Positions 8,016-15,232 of a stretch of 24,032 bases of DNA are shown here, in pieces; the stretch's first letter is position 1, and the number at the start of each line of letters is the position of its first letter. The translations under genes were made by a program, and so were the position numbers. Origin of the DNA: a virus; the IMG/VR virus record IMGVR_UViG_3300037089_000924, positions 1-24,032 of that record; one strand, written 5' to 3'. The notes under the pieces were generated by a model, which saw only the letters and a list, made by a program, of their open reading frames with translations, was not told where the DNA came from and did not search any database.

Positions 8016-8423
8016 ATGGGAAGCATAAGATTATATAGAACTTTTTATGTTGTTAATGTTGTGGCTTCAGGAAACACAACATCTGATATCTATACTCAGA
8101 TAAACCCATTTAGTCTAAGCGCTAATACTTTCCTGGCTGGTACTTTAATATCTGCTATTGAATCAGGATTTTCAATAACCAATGAATCATTAGGAGTATT
8201 TTTTGCTGATTTAAATCCATTTCTATACACAGTAGATAATACATATGATTTAGTATGGTATGTTCAATACACTTCTATTGCTCCTGTTAAAAAACTTATT
8301 ACAAGATTCAGAATTAATGCTATAAATATAGGTCAGAGTGTTGATGTAGAAGTCATGCCAAATAATACGGAAATAGAAATATTCCAAAATAGCATAGAAA
8401 TAGAAATATTCCCTAGTATTTAA
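8016..8423 (+). CDS. Small tail-associated protein of unknown function
   Basis: 135 residues, ATG at 8016 preceded by AAGAG, one of the few Shine-Dalgarno-like contexts here. The chain is strand-rich with YTVDNTYDLVWYVQYT (about 70-85) and KKLITRFRINAINIGQ. The C-terminus has a short tandem duplication of EIEIF encoded by a direct DNA repeat. There is no signal peptide or membrane helix. Lying between the tube gene and a baseplate-upper-protein-like gene, it is probably a virion accessory protein. I do not recognise the family. Confidence 0.7.
   Translation: MGSIRLYRTFYVVNVVASGNTTSDIYTQINPFSLSANTFLAGTLISAIESGFSITNESLGVFFADLNPFLYTVDNTYDLVWYVQYTSIAPVKKLITRFRINAINIGQSVDVEVMPNNTEIEIFQNSIEIEIFPSI
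8370..8412 (+). repeat. Short tandem duplication in the 3' end of the 8016 gene
   Basis: GAAATAGAAATATTCC occurs at 8370-8385 and 8397-8412, a 27-base (nine-codon) unit that keeps frame and encodes EIEIF twice. Confidence 0.8.
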
Positions 8424-8441
8424 TAATATAGGACATTCATT

Positions 8442-8801
8442 ATGCCAATAAGTAAAAGTGAATTTACAATAAAAAGAAATGACACTCTTCCTGCTTTACA
8501 AGCAACTCTTGTTGATGTAAATTGCCTTGGCGGTAAACTTCCTTTTAATTTAAGTGCTGTTACAGCTGTTACTTTTACCATGGTTGATAGCTGCGGAAAT
8601 GCAAAAGTTTTACTTCAACCCGCTCAAATAATATCAGCATCTGGTGGTATTTTACAATATAACTGGCAAGTTGGTGATACGGATACTGAGGGTGTATATG
8701 ATGGAGAATTTCAGATGTTCTTCAGCGGAGGAGGAAAGATGTCAGTTCCAAGAGACACTCCTATTTCAATAGAAATTTTTAAGGACATAAATCCTTACTA
8801 A
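8442..8801 (+). CDS. Baseplate-upper-protein-like N-terminal domain protein
   Basis: 119 residues, ATG at 8442. The pattern FTIKRNDTLPALQATLVD, then TAVTFTMVDSCGN, then LQYNWQVGDTDTEGVYDGEF matches the general form of BppU-type N-terminal beta domains, which anchor receptor-binding proteins or decorate baseplates. It follows the 135-residue gene by 18 bases; that gap holds TATTTAA, a one-mismatch version of the late motif that overlaps the previous stop. Its stop codon abuts the stop of the convergent fibre paralogue with no base between. The domain is moderately sure; its exact place in the particle is inference. Confidence 0.75.
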   Translation: MPISKSEFTIKRNDTLPALQATLVDVNCLGGKLPFNLSAVTAVTFTMVDSCGNAKVLLQPAQIISASGGILQYNWQVGDTDTEGVYDGEFQMFFSGGGKMSVPRDTPISIEIFKDINPY

Positions 8802-9539
8802 TTAAAAAATACCACCATCTACAATATCAAATACTGCAAGAAATATTGTATTTAAATCTGTACCTCCAGAATAATACGTTGTTGCCTCTATATTTTGTAC
8901 ATATACGGTATTAGCAGTAGTTCCTGTAAAGTCAGTTTGTCCAAGAATGACAGAATTTGTTGCCCCACTTTGTAATGTATTCCCACTACCACCAAGTATT
9001 ATTCCATATTTAGCATTAAGATATACATTGTTTTTTTCTCCTCCTCCAATAAAAGAGCCTACTCCTTGAGCTGTATTATTTTGCCCAAGAGCAACAGCAT
9101 AATCTCCCGCTGTATTACCTACTCTTCTAGCTATAATTGAAGTTACTCCAGTACTCGATGACCAAAGATTATTTCCAATGAGTAAGGAACTTAATTCTGA
9201 ACCTCCTGAATAAATTATTCCTGCAGAAAAAGTTACAGAACTAAGTGTGACAAATATTGACTTACCACTAACAAATATATTGTCAATTGTAAGAGCCGAT
9301 ACATTTACTGTTGGATATACAATTGTTCCTCCTGTATACGTATTTAATCCATTTTGTATTCTAGTAGTTCCACTTGTAATAACTTGCCCTATTTGAGCAA
9401 ATATGTCTGATAAATTAGTAGAACCAGAAAATATAGTAGCAGCAGAGATACTCTGTGTAAAGAGCGTATCCCCACTTACAGTACCTCCACTAAGATTCAG
9501 AAAAACCCTTTGAACAGGAAAAAAATAATTACCACTCAT
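8802..9539 (-). CDS. Short tail fibre-like protein, paralogue of the giant fibre
   Basis: 245 residues, ATG at 9539. It carries one RIQNGLNTYTGGT repeat with PTVNVSALTIDNI (about 58-85), a YSGGSELSSL segment, and then the YadA-head-like block WSSSTGVTSIIARRVGN...YAVALGQNNTAQG...SFIGGGEKNNV (about 125-180) that closely parallels residues about 640-700 of the 1799-residue fibre. It lacks the Pro/Cys/His insert, the Gly-rich domain and the C-terminal beta domain. It may be a short fibre, an adaptor or a decoy made by duplication. Own late-type motif upstream; convergent with the 8442 gene. Confidence 0.8.
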   Translation of the reverse strand: MSGNYFFPVQRVFLNLSGGTVSGDTLFTQSISAATIFSGSTNLSDIFAQIGQVITSGTTRIQNGLNTYTGGTIVYPTVNVSALTIDNIFVSGKSIFVTLSSVTFSAGIIYSGGSELSSLLIGNNLWSSSTGVTSIIARRVGNTAGDYAVALGQNNTAQGVGSFIGGGEKNNVYLNAKYGIILGGSGNTLQSGATNSVILGQTDFTGTTANTVYVQNIEATTYYSGGTDLNTIFLAVFDIVDGGIF

Positions 9540-9557
9540 TTATTAAAATGCTTTTTA

Positions 9558-9564
9558 ATAAATA
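9558..9564 (-). promoter_or_regulatory. Late promoter-like motif before the short fibre gene
   Basis: TATTTAT on the minus strand in CTATTTATTAAAAAG, 18 bases before the ATG at 9539. Confidence 0.6.
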
Positions 9565-9610
9565 GAAATTAAAACAATATAAATGACCACTATGCAAAAA
9601 AGCCAGGATA

Positions 9611-10672
9611 TTATAATGCTTTGATAAACCCCTTAATTTCAGATTTATCAATAAGAACTACAAGCTGGATATTTTGATTTCTAACTGATTCCCATTTAGT
9701 TTCATTTAAAAATTCAAGTTCTTTATCTTTTCCATTTTTATTATATGTCCATCCAGATTTAATTTCTATTTGTTTACCTCTTAAAGTAAAATCTGTGTGA
9801 TAAGTATGTATTTCTCTATTCCAATTATATTCAAAACTTTGACCAGATTTAACCTCATGTAATAAACCTTTTTCTTCTAAAAGTTCAAGAAAGTGTTTTT
9901 CATATGAGCCATTATAATATAATTTAGTGCTTTTATACTTTTTTATACGATATTGAACCTTTTGATGTTTTTGAAACATATCATAATCTTTTAAATGATG
10001 TGATACTCCAAATTTTTCGAGAGAAGTATCTTTCTTTTTTTGTTTAATTGATTCATTTTGAGATATATTTTCTACACCATATTGTTCTTTTACAGTTTCT
10101 ATTATTTTATCTTTAAATTCTTTTTTTTGAGTAACACTTTCTACCCCATATCTCTTTAAATTAGTAATTTTTTGTTTATCTAAAAATTTTTTTGTTTGAA
10201 GCGGATGTTCTACTCCATAATTTTTCTTCATCTCTGCTGACATTATTTTATACCAATTTTTTCCATAATCTACTCCATATTTTTCTTTTTTAACTTGAAT
10301 TGCTTGTTCTGTATTATTATAATTTTCATTTCCATATTTTTTCACCTTTGTTTCTTTAATTTTATCTTTTATAGATTCAAGTTGAAAAACATTATCAACT
10401 CCATATATCTCTTTTACAGCTTCTTTAGAGGCATTAATTCTTGATTCTATACTCTCCGGCAACTCTGACCATGATTTTCTACATATCTCAGAACAAAGCT
10501 TCTTGGAATCTTTTTTTCGTACTGTAAAGTCATTTTTACAATACAAACAACTTCTTTGCTCTCTGCTATTTATTTTCTTTATTTCATCCGCACAATGTCT
10601 GGAACAAGTTTTCATTCCATGTTTTGGATTTTCATTTCCACAACGTTCACATTTATTTTTCATATATTTCAT
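9611..10672 (-). CDS. Free-standing homing endonuclease-like protein with KYGV repeats and PD-(D/E)XK nuclease core
   Basis: 353 residues. ATG at 10672; a second ATG three codons later (10663) is possible. Two Cys4-type zinc-binding units open the protein (C8, C11, C23, C27 and C42, C45, C60, C64). Residues about 88-245 hold seven repeats with core (K/R)YGVxNxxQ spaced about 25 residues apart and rich in Lys, as in DNA-binding repeats of phage homing endonucleases. The C-terminus has a nuclease pattern, YHTDF (Asp294) then IEIK (Glu303, Lys305), which fits a PD-(D/E)XK core. It would cut phage DNA at a specific site and promote its own spread. It sits between the sheath gene and the short fibre gene with its own late-type motif. 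The target site is unknown. Confidence 0.8.
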   Translation of the reverse strand: MKYMKNKCERCGNENPKHGMKTCSRHCADEIKKINSREQRSCLYCKNDFTVRKKDSKKLCSEICRKSWSELPESIESRINASKEAVKEIYGVDNVFQLESIKDKIKETKVKKYGNENYNNTEQAIQVKKEKYGVDYGKNWYKIMSAEMKKNYGVEHPLQTKKFLDKQKITNLKRYGVESVTQKKEFKDKIIETVKEQYGVENISQNESIKQKKKDTSLEKFGVSHHLKDYDMFQKHQKVQYRIKKYKSTKLYYNGSYEKHFLELLEEKGLLHEVKSGQSFEYNWNREIHTYHTDFTLRGKQIEIKSGWTYNKNGKDKELEFLNETKWESVRNQNIQLVVLIDKSEIKGFIKAL

Positions 10673-10700
10673 ATTAGATTAATAGGTATAAACTTTATTA

Positions 10701-10707
10701 ATAAATA
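10701..10707 (-). promoter_or_regulatory. Late promoter-like motif before the homing endonuclease gene
   Basis: TATTTAT on the minus strand in CATATTTATTAATAAAG, 28 bases before the ATG at 10672. Confidence 0.55.
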
Positions 10708-10729
10708 TGCTTAAATTTTATGAAATAAA

Positions 10730-10755
10730 AAGGGACACATTTTATTGTATCCCTT
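10730..10755 (-). terminator. Intrinsic terminator after the sheath gene
   Basis: On the minus strand AAGGGATAC pairs with GTGTCCCTT (nine pairs, one G-U) around loop AATAAAAT and is followed by TTTATTT. It lies 40 bases past the sheath stop. Confidence 0.8.
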
Positions 10756-10794
10756 GATTTTATTAATTTGTAAGTACTTGATTATCAACTATTT

Positions 10795-13167
10795 TCAAAA
10801 ATCTGAAAAATTTGCTCCCGTAGGAAGAACTTGGAAAGTCAAGTCTATGAATTCCGCAGTTCTAGTAGGTTGCAATTGAATTTTTCCTACTAACACATTC
10901 CTATCAATTGTATCATTAGTATTATTAGAAGAATCCATCACTACTTTAAATGCTGATAAACCTCTTTGATTTTGAATCTGTAAAAGAAGAGGTTCTACTT
11001 TTGACAAGAACTGGTCTCTTAAAGTTTGGTCATTCTGTTCAAACAACAAAGTGATAGCTGCTGCTGAAATTAATCTTTCAACTTGTAGGAGAAGTCTTCT
11101 AACATTAATTCTATCAAGAGCAGACTGTCTTGACTGAAGTGTTTTTTGGCCCCAGATAACAACACCCTGTTGTACAAATGTAGCTATAGGATTAATTCTT
11201 CCTGCATACAAAGTATCTCTATCTGAACTAGTAAGTCTTACATCAGCTTTTACCACTGCTGTAGGTGCAGTTCCTCTGCTAATACCTGCAATTGCAATCC
11301 ATGGAGCAGTTGTGTTGTCTGTAAATGCTGCTGCTCTAACCACCATAAATGTAGGTGATTGGAAAGTATATCTTCCAGTGCTTTGGTCATTAAGCTGAAC
11401 CCATGGCCAGTATGTAGCTGCATAACTGCTATCAATTCCAGTAGAGTCAAGAAGTTGAACTGCTTCTTCAGAAGTTCCTTTTACATCGCCTACAGTAAGC
11501 CTTGGAGAGTCGATTACATATAATGTATCTGCTCTGTTTTCTACGGTTGCAAGAGCATAATTTACTAAACTTGTATTATTACTAAAATCAATACCAGGAG
11601 TAGCAAACAAATTAATATCTGTTACTTCAGCAGCTGCAAATGTATCAACACCTTGTTTAAATGCATTTACGTTGTCCTGGAAACCATCAGTAAAGAATTC
11701 ATATGGATTTTGTACAGTTAAGTATTTATCAAATCCATCAAATCCTCCAGCAGGAACAAGAGTAAACTTAAGTTTGTTTTTATCTATGAAAGTACCTGCA
11801 GCATTTGTATATCCAGTAAGCGAGTTAAGATTACCACTCACAAATTGTGAAGGGTCAGCCGTATTCTCCAAGTGGAATCCTTTAATAGTAGTCATGGCTG
11901 AAGTAATAACTCCATCATAATCGAACAAATCTGCTTCAACACTTTTTACTGATGCTTTAACACCAACATTAGATTGTGTAAGAGAAGTATAACCAAGTTC
12001 AGATATACCAAGATAAGTCTTGAAAACTGAATCTCCGGAGAAGTAAACTGTTTTGTAATAAATATTTGCGCTAGTAGAACCGCTTATTCCTGTTGTTCTT
12101 AAGCCATAACCTCTAAATCCTGCAGGAACAGTGTTCACTGGGAAACTAGCTGCCATGTCTACAGAAATAAACATAGACTTTATAGGGTAACTTTCATCAG
12201 TTGCTCCAATTACTTTTCCAATGAAATTTGGTTGTGTTTCGTCAAGAGTAAGATTAGACCATCTTTCAAGAGCCGTAGCCGTAGCCGTAGCATCTGTATC
12301 TTCAAATCTTCTTACAATAACTTCAAAAGTGTTATTTACAATATCAAGACTTCCAATAGAAATTTTTATTTCTCTTGAAGAAGAATCACCATGAGAAATA
12401 GTTTCAAATCTAAATAAATCTCTTACTTGACCTCCAATAACTCTTGAAACTACATAAGGAGTTTTTGAATTTTTATAAGAATCATTAAAGTTTTCATATG
12501 GTGCTTCTTTTGTAAATACAAGGGTTGGTTTAAGAGCACCAATATCTCCTCTCAGAGCAGCTTCTCTTATAAAATGAGGATAAATTCTCTCAACGTATAA
12601 TTCTTCAGCTCCACTAACAACTTCGGGGTCTTGTCCAAAAATCTTAACAATATAATCTTCTCTTGATTCATCAAGAGATACTGTAAATCCACTATTTGTA
12701 TCTGCAGTAAATGGACCAGTTGTAGCACTTAAAGAAAAAGGCATCAATGTTGAAGAAAGACCTCCAATTGTAACATCACTTTCATTTTGAAAATAAAAAC
12801 CACCAGAAATCTGATTTCTCTTACTTCTCAAAACTGCGAGCGTAGCTCCAGCATGAGTTCCTCCAGAAGCAACTATTAACCAAGCAGGTGAGTTAGTAAA
12901 ACCAACATTTCCAAGAACTCTTGTGATAGTTAATTCATTTGATTGACTCAAAAAAGAATTCGCTACATAAGGCGCAGGAAAATCAACATCAGTACTTCCA
13001 AATCTCAAAAGAAATTCATCAGAACTTGATATCGTGATTGGTTCAAAAGCAGGACCTTTTAAAAATTTTCCAACTAATCCTAATCTTGTAATACCTATCC
13101 TTGAGGCGAATACCGAAAAGTCCTGTTCACGAGTAAAGACTCCTGGTGATACGAATACTGTTGCCAT
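10795..13167 (-). CDS. 18: Contractile tail sheath protein, T4 gp18-like
   Basis: 790 residues (T4 gp18 is 659). The N-terminus VFVSPGVFTREQDFS is the usual sheath opening. The conserved C-terminal domain is clear from about residue 650: GVVIWGQKTLQSRQSALDRI, NVRRLLLQVERLI, FEQND, FKVVMDSSNNTNDTIDRN and PTRTAEFIDLTFQ. It polymerises around the tail tube and contracts at infection. The extra length is in the middle, probably surface-exposed insert domains. Its start is one base after the stop of the 102-residue gene, so the two share a transcript. A strong terminator follows. A short GTAGCC microsatellite near 12275-12293 encodes an Ala-Thr run. Confidence 0.95.
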   Translation of the reverse strand: MATVFVSPGVFTREQDFSVFASRIGITRLGLVGKFLKGPAFEPITISSSDEFLLRFGSTDVDFPAPYVANSFLSQSNELTITRVLGNVGFTNSPAWLIVASGGTHAGATLAVLRSKRNQISGGFYFQNESDVTIGGLSSTLMPFSLSATTGPFTADTNSGFTVSLDESREDYIVKIFGQDPEVVSGAEELYVERIYPHFIREAALRGDIGALKPTLVFTKEAPYENFNDSYKNSKTPYVVSRVIGGQVRDLFRFETISHGDSSSREIKISIGSLDIVNNTFEVIVRRFEDTDATATATALERWSNLTLDETQPNFIGKVIGATDESYPIKSMFISVDMAASFPVNTVPAGFRGYGLRTTGISGSTSANIYYKTVYFSGDSVFKTYLGISELGYTSLTQSNVGVKASVKSVEADLFDYDGVITSAMTTIKGFHLENTADPSQFVSGNLNSLTGYTNAAGTFIDKNKLKFTLVPAGGFDGFDKYLTVQNPYEFFTDGFQDNVNAFKQGVDTFAAAEVTDINLFATPGIDFSNNTSLVNYALATVENRADTLYVIDSPRLTVGDVKGTSEEAVQLLDSTGIDSSYAATYWPWVQLNDQSTGRYTFQSPTFMVVRAAAFTDNTTAPWIAIAGISRGTAPTAVVKADVRLTSSDRDTLYAGRINPIATFVQQGVVIWGQKTLQSRQSALDRINVRRLLLQVERLISAAAITLLFEQNDQTLRDQFLSKVEPLLLQIQNQRGLSAFKVVMDSSNNTNDTIDRNVLVGKIQLQPTRTAEFIDLTFQVLPTGANFSDF

Positions 13168-13168
13168 G

Positions 13169-13477
13169 TTATTTTATTTCTTTTGGTTGTTTATTATTCT
13201 TTACTTTCTTATCTTCTAACTCTCCTGAAAAAATTTCTACTTGTTTTTTAGCTTTACTTAAAGCTGTATCTTTAATAGAAACAATTTCCTCTTCTTTACT
13301 CTCACTTATTATACTTATCCAGCCATTTTTTAAATCACTAGATTTTAATATATCTTCTTCATTTAAGAGGTCTGTAATCTTTAAAGTATGCCCTCCTCCT
13401 ATAAAAACAATTTTCGTTTTCCCCCCAGCCTTGTAATTTAACCTGTATTCTATAGGCCTATTATTCTTAATGACCAT
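13169..13477 (-). CDS. Small protein upstream of the sheath gene, unknown function
   Basis: 102 residues from ATG at 13477 (MVIKNNRPIEYRLNYKAGG). A longer reading from TTG at 13516 is unlikely because it would include the late-type motif within the coding region. The first 60 residues look like a small beta domain with FIGGGHTLKITDLLNEED; the C-terminal 40 are Lys/Glu-rich and probably helical or disordered. It is cotranscribed with the sheath gene. I do not recognise the family; a tail assembly role is suggested only by position. Confidence 0.7.
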   Translation of the reverse strand: MVIKNNRPIEYRLNYKAGGKTKIVFIGGGHTLKITDLLNEEDILKSSDLKNGWISIISESKEEEIVSIKDTALSKAKKQVEIFSGELEDKKVKNNKQPKEIK

Positions 13478-13493
13478 CCTCAAAAATTTATTT

Positions 13494-13500
13494 ATAAATA
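13494..13500 (-). promoter_or_regulatory. Late promoter-like motif before the 102-aa gene and sheath
   Basis: TATTTAT on the minus strand in CTATTTATAAATAAATTT, 16 bases before the ATG at 13477. This copy also contains TATAAATA, the T4 late core, on the same strand, offset by four bases. Confidence 0.65.
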
Positions 13501-13526
13501 GAAAGAAAAAACACAAAATCTATTTT

Positions 13527-14237
13527 TTACTTCTCTACAATCTTAATAGAAATTCTAGTTACAGCGTTAACCTTTTCAAATTGAGTAGGGTCTATTAATT
13601 TACCATGAACAGTAATATTAAAAGAAATATTGTAAATTCTCTCTGTTTCAATTTCGTCAACCATATTTTTCTCTGTTGGGTCTTCAATTACTGAAGCAAT
13701 ATTATACCCATTAACATTCAAATAACCTTGACCATTTGAATAAGCATCTCTAAGAATTTTTTCATGAAATAAATTAGCATCTTCCTTATAATGAGTTATA
13801 AAGCTCATTTCATAAATAAAATCAACATAAGCTGGTTGCGGTATTTTAAAAATATTATATCCTTTGAGAGTACCATCAAATTTTGGAACTTTCAAAAATG
13901 TAAATTTTTTTTTATTAGGGATTGTGAATTTCATAGGAGCAGTACCTTTTTTTGTACCTGTCCTAAGAATCGTAATAAATGGCCTGGTAATTTCTTGACC
14001 ATTTTCACTTCTCATGTTTTTCCAATTCATCTTTCTTTCAGCCCACAATTCCTGATTAATATAAATTACCGGAACTTGTCTCACATTACCAGATTCATCT
14101 TCTACACTAAAATTAAAACTTTTTATGAAATTCATAATCGCAAAATCAAAGTCCTCTATTGAAAGTTTCTGCGGAAGATAGTTATGATTTTCAAATTGGT
14201 TATCTAAATTTTTACCAATATTATCATTTATGGCCAT
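13527..14237 (-). CDS. Tail completion / sheath stabiliser protein, T4 gp15-like
   Basis: 236 residues, ATG at 14237. Features include VPVIYINQELWAERK (about 55-69), RPFITILRTGTKKGTAP, an IPNKKKFTFLKVP stretch, IFKIPQPAYVDFIYEMSF (about 132-149) and YLNVNGYNIASV. This pattern fits the T4 gp15 family that caps the tail tube and sheath and joins tail to head; T4 gp15 is 272 residues. The position, between neck genes and the sheath gene, matches the T4 order 13-14-15-18. The assignment is from motif resemblance and order, not alignment. A weak A-U hairpin (AAAA-TAGA-TTTT) directly follows the stop. Confidence 0.65.
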   Translation of the reverse strand: MAINDNIGKNLDNQFENHNYLPQKLSIEDFDFAIMNFIKSFNFSVEDESGNVRQVPVIYINQELWAERKMNWKNMRSENGQEITRPFITILRTGTKKGTAPMKFTIPNKKKFTFLKVPKFDGTLKGYNIFKIPQPAYVDFIYEMSFITHYKEDANLFHEKILRDAYSNGQGYLNVNGYNIASVIEDPTEKNMVDEIETERIYNISFNITVHGKLIDPTQFEKVNAVTRISIKIVEK

Positions 14238-14254
14238 GTAAATGAGTGTTTTAT

Positions 14255-14261
14255 ATAAATA
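14255..14261 (-). promoter_or_regulatory. Late promoter-like motif before the gp15-like gene
   Basis: TATTTAT on the minus strand in CTATTTATATAAAAC, 17 bases before the ATG at 14237. It lies back to back with the plus-strand promoter that starts at 14274. Confidence 0.6.
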
Positions 14262-14273
14262 GTTTTAAATTAA

Positions 14274-14305
14274 TTTGGATTAAGTGTTTTCTTATTTTAT
14301 ATTTG
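14274..14305 (+). promoter_or_regulatory. Bacteroidetes-type housekeeping promoter driving the structured RNA
   Basis: TTTG at 14274-14277, then 20 bases, then TATATTTG at 14298-14305. This is an exact match to the published Bacteroidetes consensus (TTTG at -33, TAnnTTTG at -7, about 19-21 apart). Transcription would start at roughly 14310, just before the first RNA helix. No other region I checked has both boxes with correct spacing. Confidence 0.75.
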
Positions 14306-14309
14306 AAAG

Positions 14310-14615
14310 CCTTTTGTTCTCATCACACCGTTTTATTCTGGGGGCGTTGGTTTCGGGATGAGAAATTTTACACTGGAAGATGGTGGTTAACACTAGATTA
14401 CAGGAAAAAAGAAAAAATCGACTTCCTCTTTCCCGTATCCTTTTAACAAAGGATTCTATTTGATGCCTGAACTTAATTATCCTATGGTTACATAGGGGTT
14501 GGCTATAATAGACAAAAGAAAAAGATTACCTTTTCTTTTGATATGGGGGAAAGAGGGGGCGTTGGATTTTTTCTTTTTTCCCTAAAATCTGGTAGTATTT
14601 GATAATACTTTTCTT
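14310..14615 (+). ncRNA. Predicted structured RNA of about 300 nt with a four-way junction
   Basis: This fills the only gene-free stretch over 300 bases (14238-14649). Paired regions: 14317-14324 with 14357-14364 plus 14328-14330 with 14354-14356 (first hairpin); 14395-14399 with 14586-14590; 14403-14419 with 14565-14581 (17 perfect pairs); 14422-14434 with 14547-14559 (10 Watson-Crick pairs extended by U-G, U-G and C-G). Inside are three abutting arms: 14437-14454; 14455-14512 (built from 14455-14460/14507-14512, 14465-14472/14498-14503 and 14481-14486/14491-14496); and 14513-14540. The U-G pairs would be A-C mismatches on the other strand, so plus is favoured, in agreement with the promoter. 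No family is recognised; it is not a tRNA or tmRNA. Ends are estimates. Confidence 0.75.
14594..14615 (+). terminator. Possible weak terminator of the structured RNA
   Basis: AGTATT-TGAT-AATACT hairpin followed by TTTCTT. The stem is six A/T-rich pairs, so termination would be weak. A second AT palindrome, GATTAATATTAATC, lies just downstream. Confidence 0.4.
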
Positions 14616-14649
14616 AGATTAATATTAATCCTAGATTAACATAGGGATT

Positions 14650-15228
14650 TTACCTGGCCTTGAAGACATCTTCATCAATTTCAATCCCTTCGATTGTGAT
14701 GAAAAACCTTCTATCCCCAGCCCAAGAATGTTCATTGTTTATTTGAGAATGACCGTCATCAGTAATTTGATAAAATTGATTTTTATATCCTATAAAATCT
14801 CCCATTTTTATTAGGGAAATAATTTGTTGACCATCAATTTCTTCAATTAAATTTAATTCTTTAAGATGTTCAAAATATACATTTGCAGTGATTTTTCCCA
14901 TTCCTTTTTTAACCAATCCACCGGGAACATGTTGTGCTGGTTTTCCCGCTTCAACATTAATACTACCGTAAACTTTAACTTCAGGGTGCCAAATTTTTTT
15001 CTTAGCTTCTCCATATAATGGATGAGGCTTAGTTTTTATCAAATCTATTCTATAAAATAAAAAACTTTCTTTAAGTATGTCTTCTGTAATTTCTCTTCCA
15101 GCTTCAGTAAAAAAAGTAGCCTCTTGTTCTCCAAAAAACAGGCTAATTCCTTCCTTTTTCGATTCTTTTTCGTCGAATTTCTCAGGTTTTTTGCCTATTT
15201 CATTAAGATTATCTCTATCTTCAGCCAT
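14650..15228 (-). CDS. Neck / head-tail connector protein, possibly T4 gp14-like
   Basis: 192 residues, ATG at 15228, four bases after the stop of the gp13-like gene. The N-terminal 27 residues are charged and probably disordered. The core has LFFGEQEATFFTEAGREITED, then ESFLFYRIDLIKTKPHPLYGEAKKK (split across about 53-78) and a strand-rich C-terminal half ending GDRRFFITIEGIEID. The gene order behind gp13 suggests the gp14 neck position, and the FYRID...YGEAKKK segment is typical of head-tail completion proteins. The gp14 name rests mainly on order. The structured RNA region follows its stop. Confidence 0.6.
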   Translation of the reverse strand: MAEDRDNLNEIGKKPEKFDEKESKKEGISLFFGEQEATFFTEAGREITEDILKESFLFYRIDLIKTKPHPLYGEAKKKIWHPEVKVYGSINVEAGKPAQHVPGGLVKKGMGKITANVYFEHLKELNLIEEIDGQQIISLIKMGDFIGYKNQFYQITDDGHSQINNEHSWAGDRRFFITIEGIEIDEDVFKAR

Positions 15229-15232
15229 TTAT

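Noticed and set aside
14246-14446. Plus-strand open frame of 66 codons across the RNA promoter and first hairpin
   Set aside because: It would be translated from upstream of the predicted transcript start, contains the promoter itself, and has no recognisable domain. The pairing pattern explains the sequence better.
14310-14615. Structured region as a group I or group II intron
   Set aside because: I cannot find the conserved P7/G-binding core or a domain V-like hairpin. The region lies between two genes that look complete rather than inside one.
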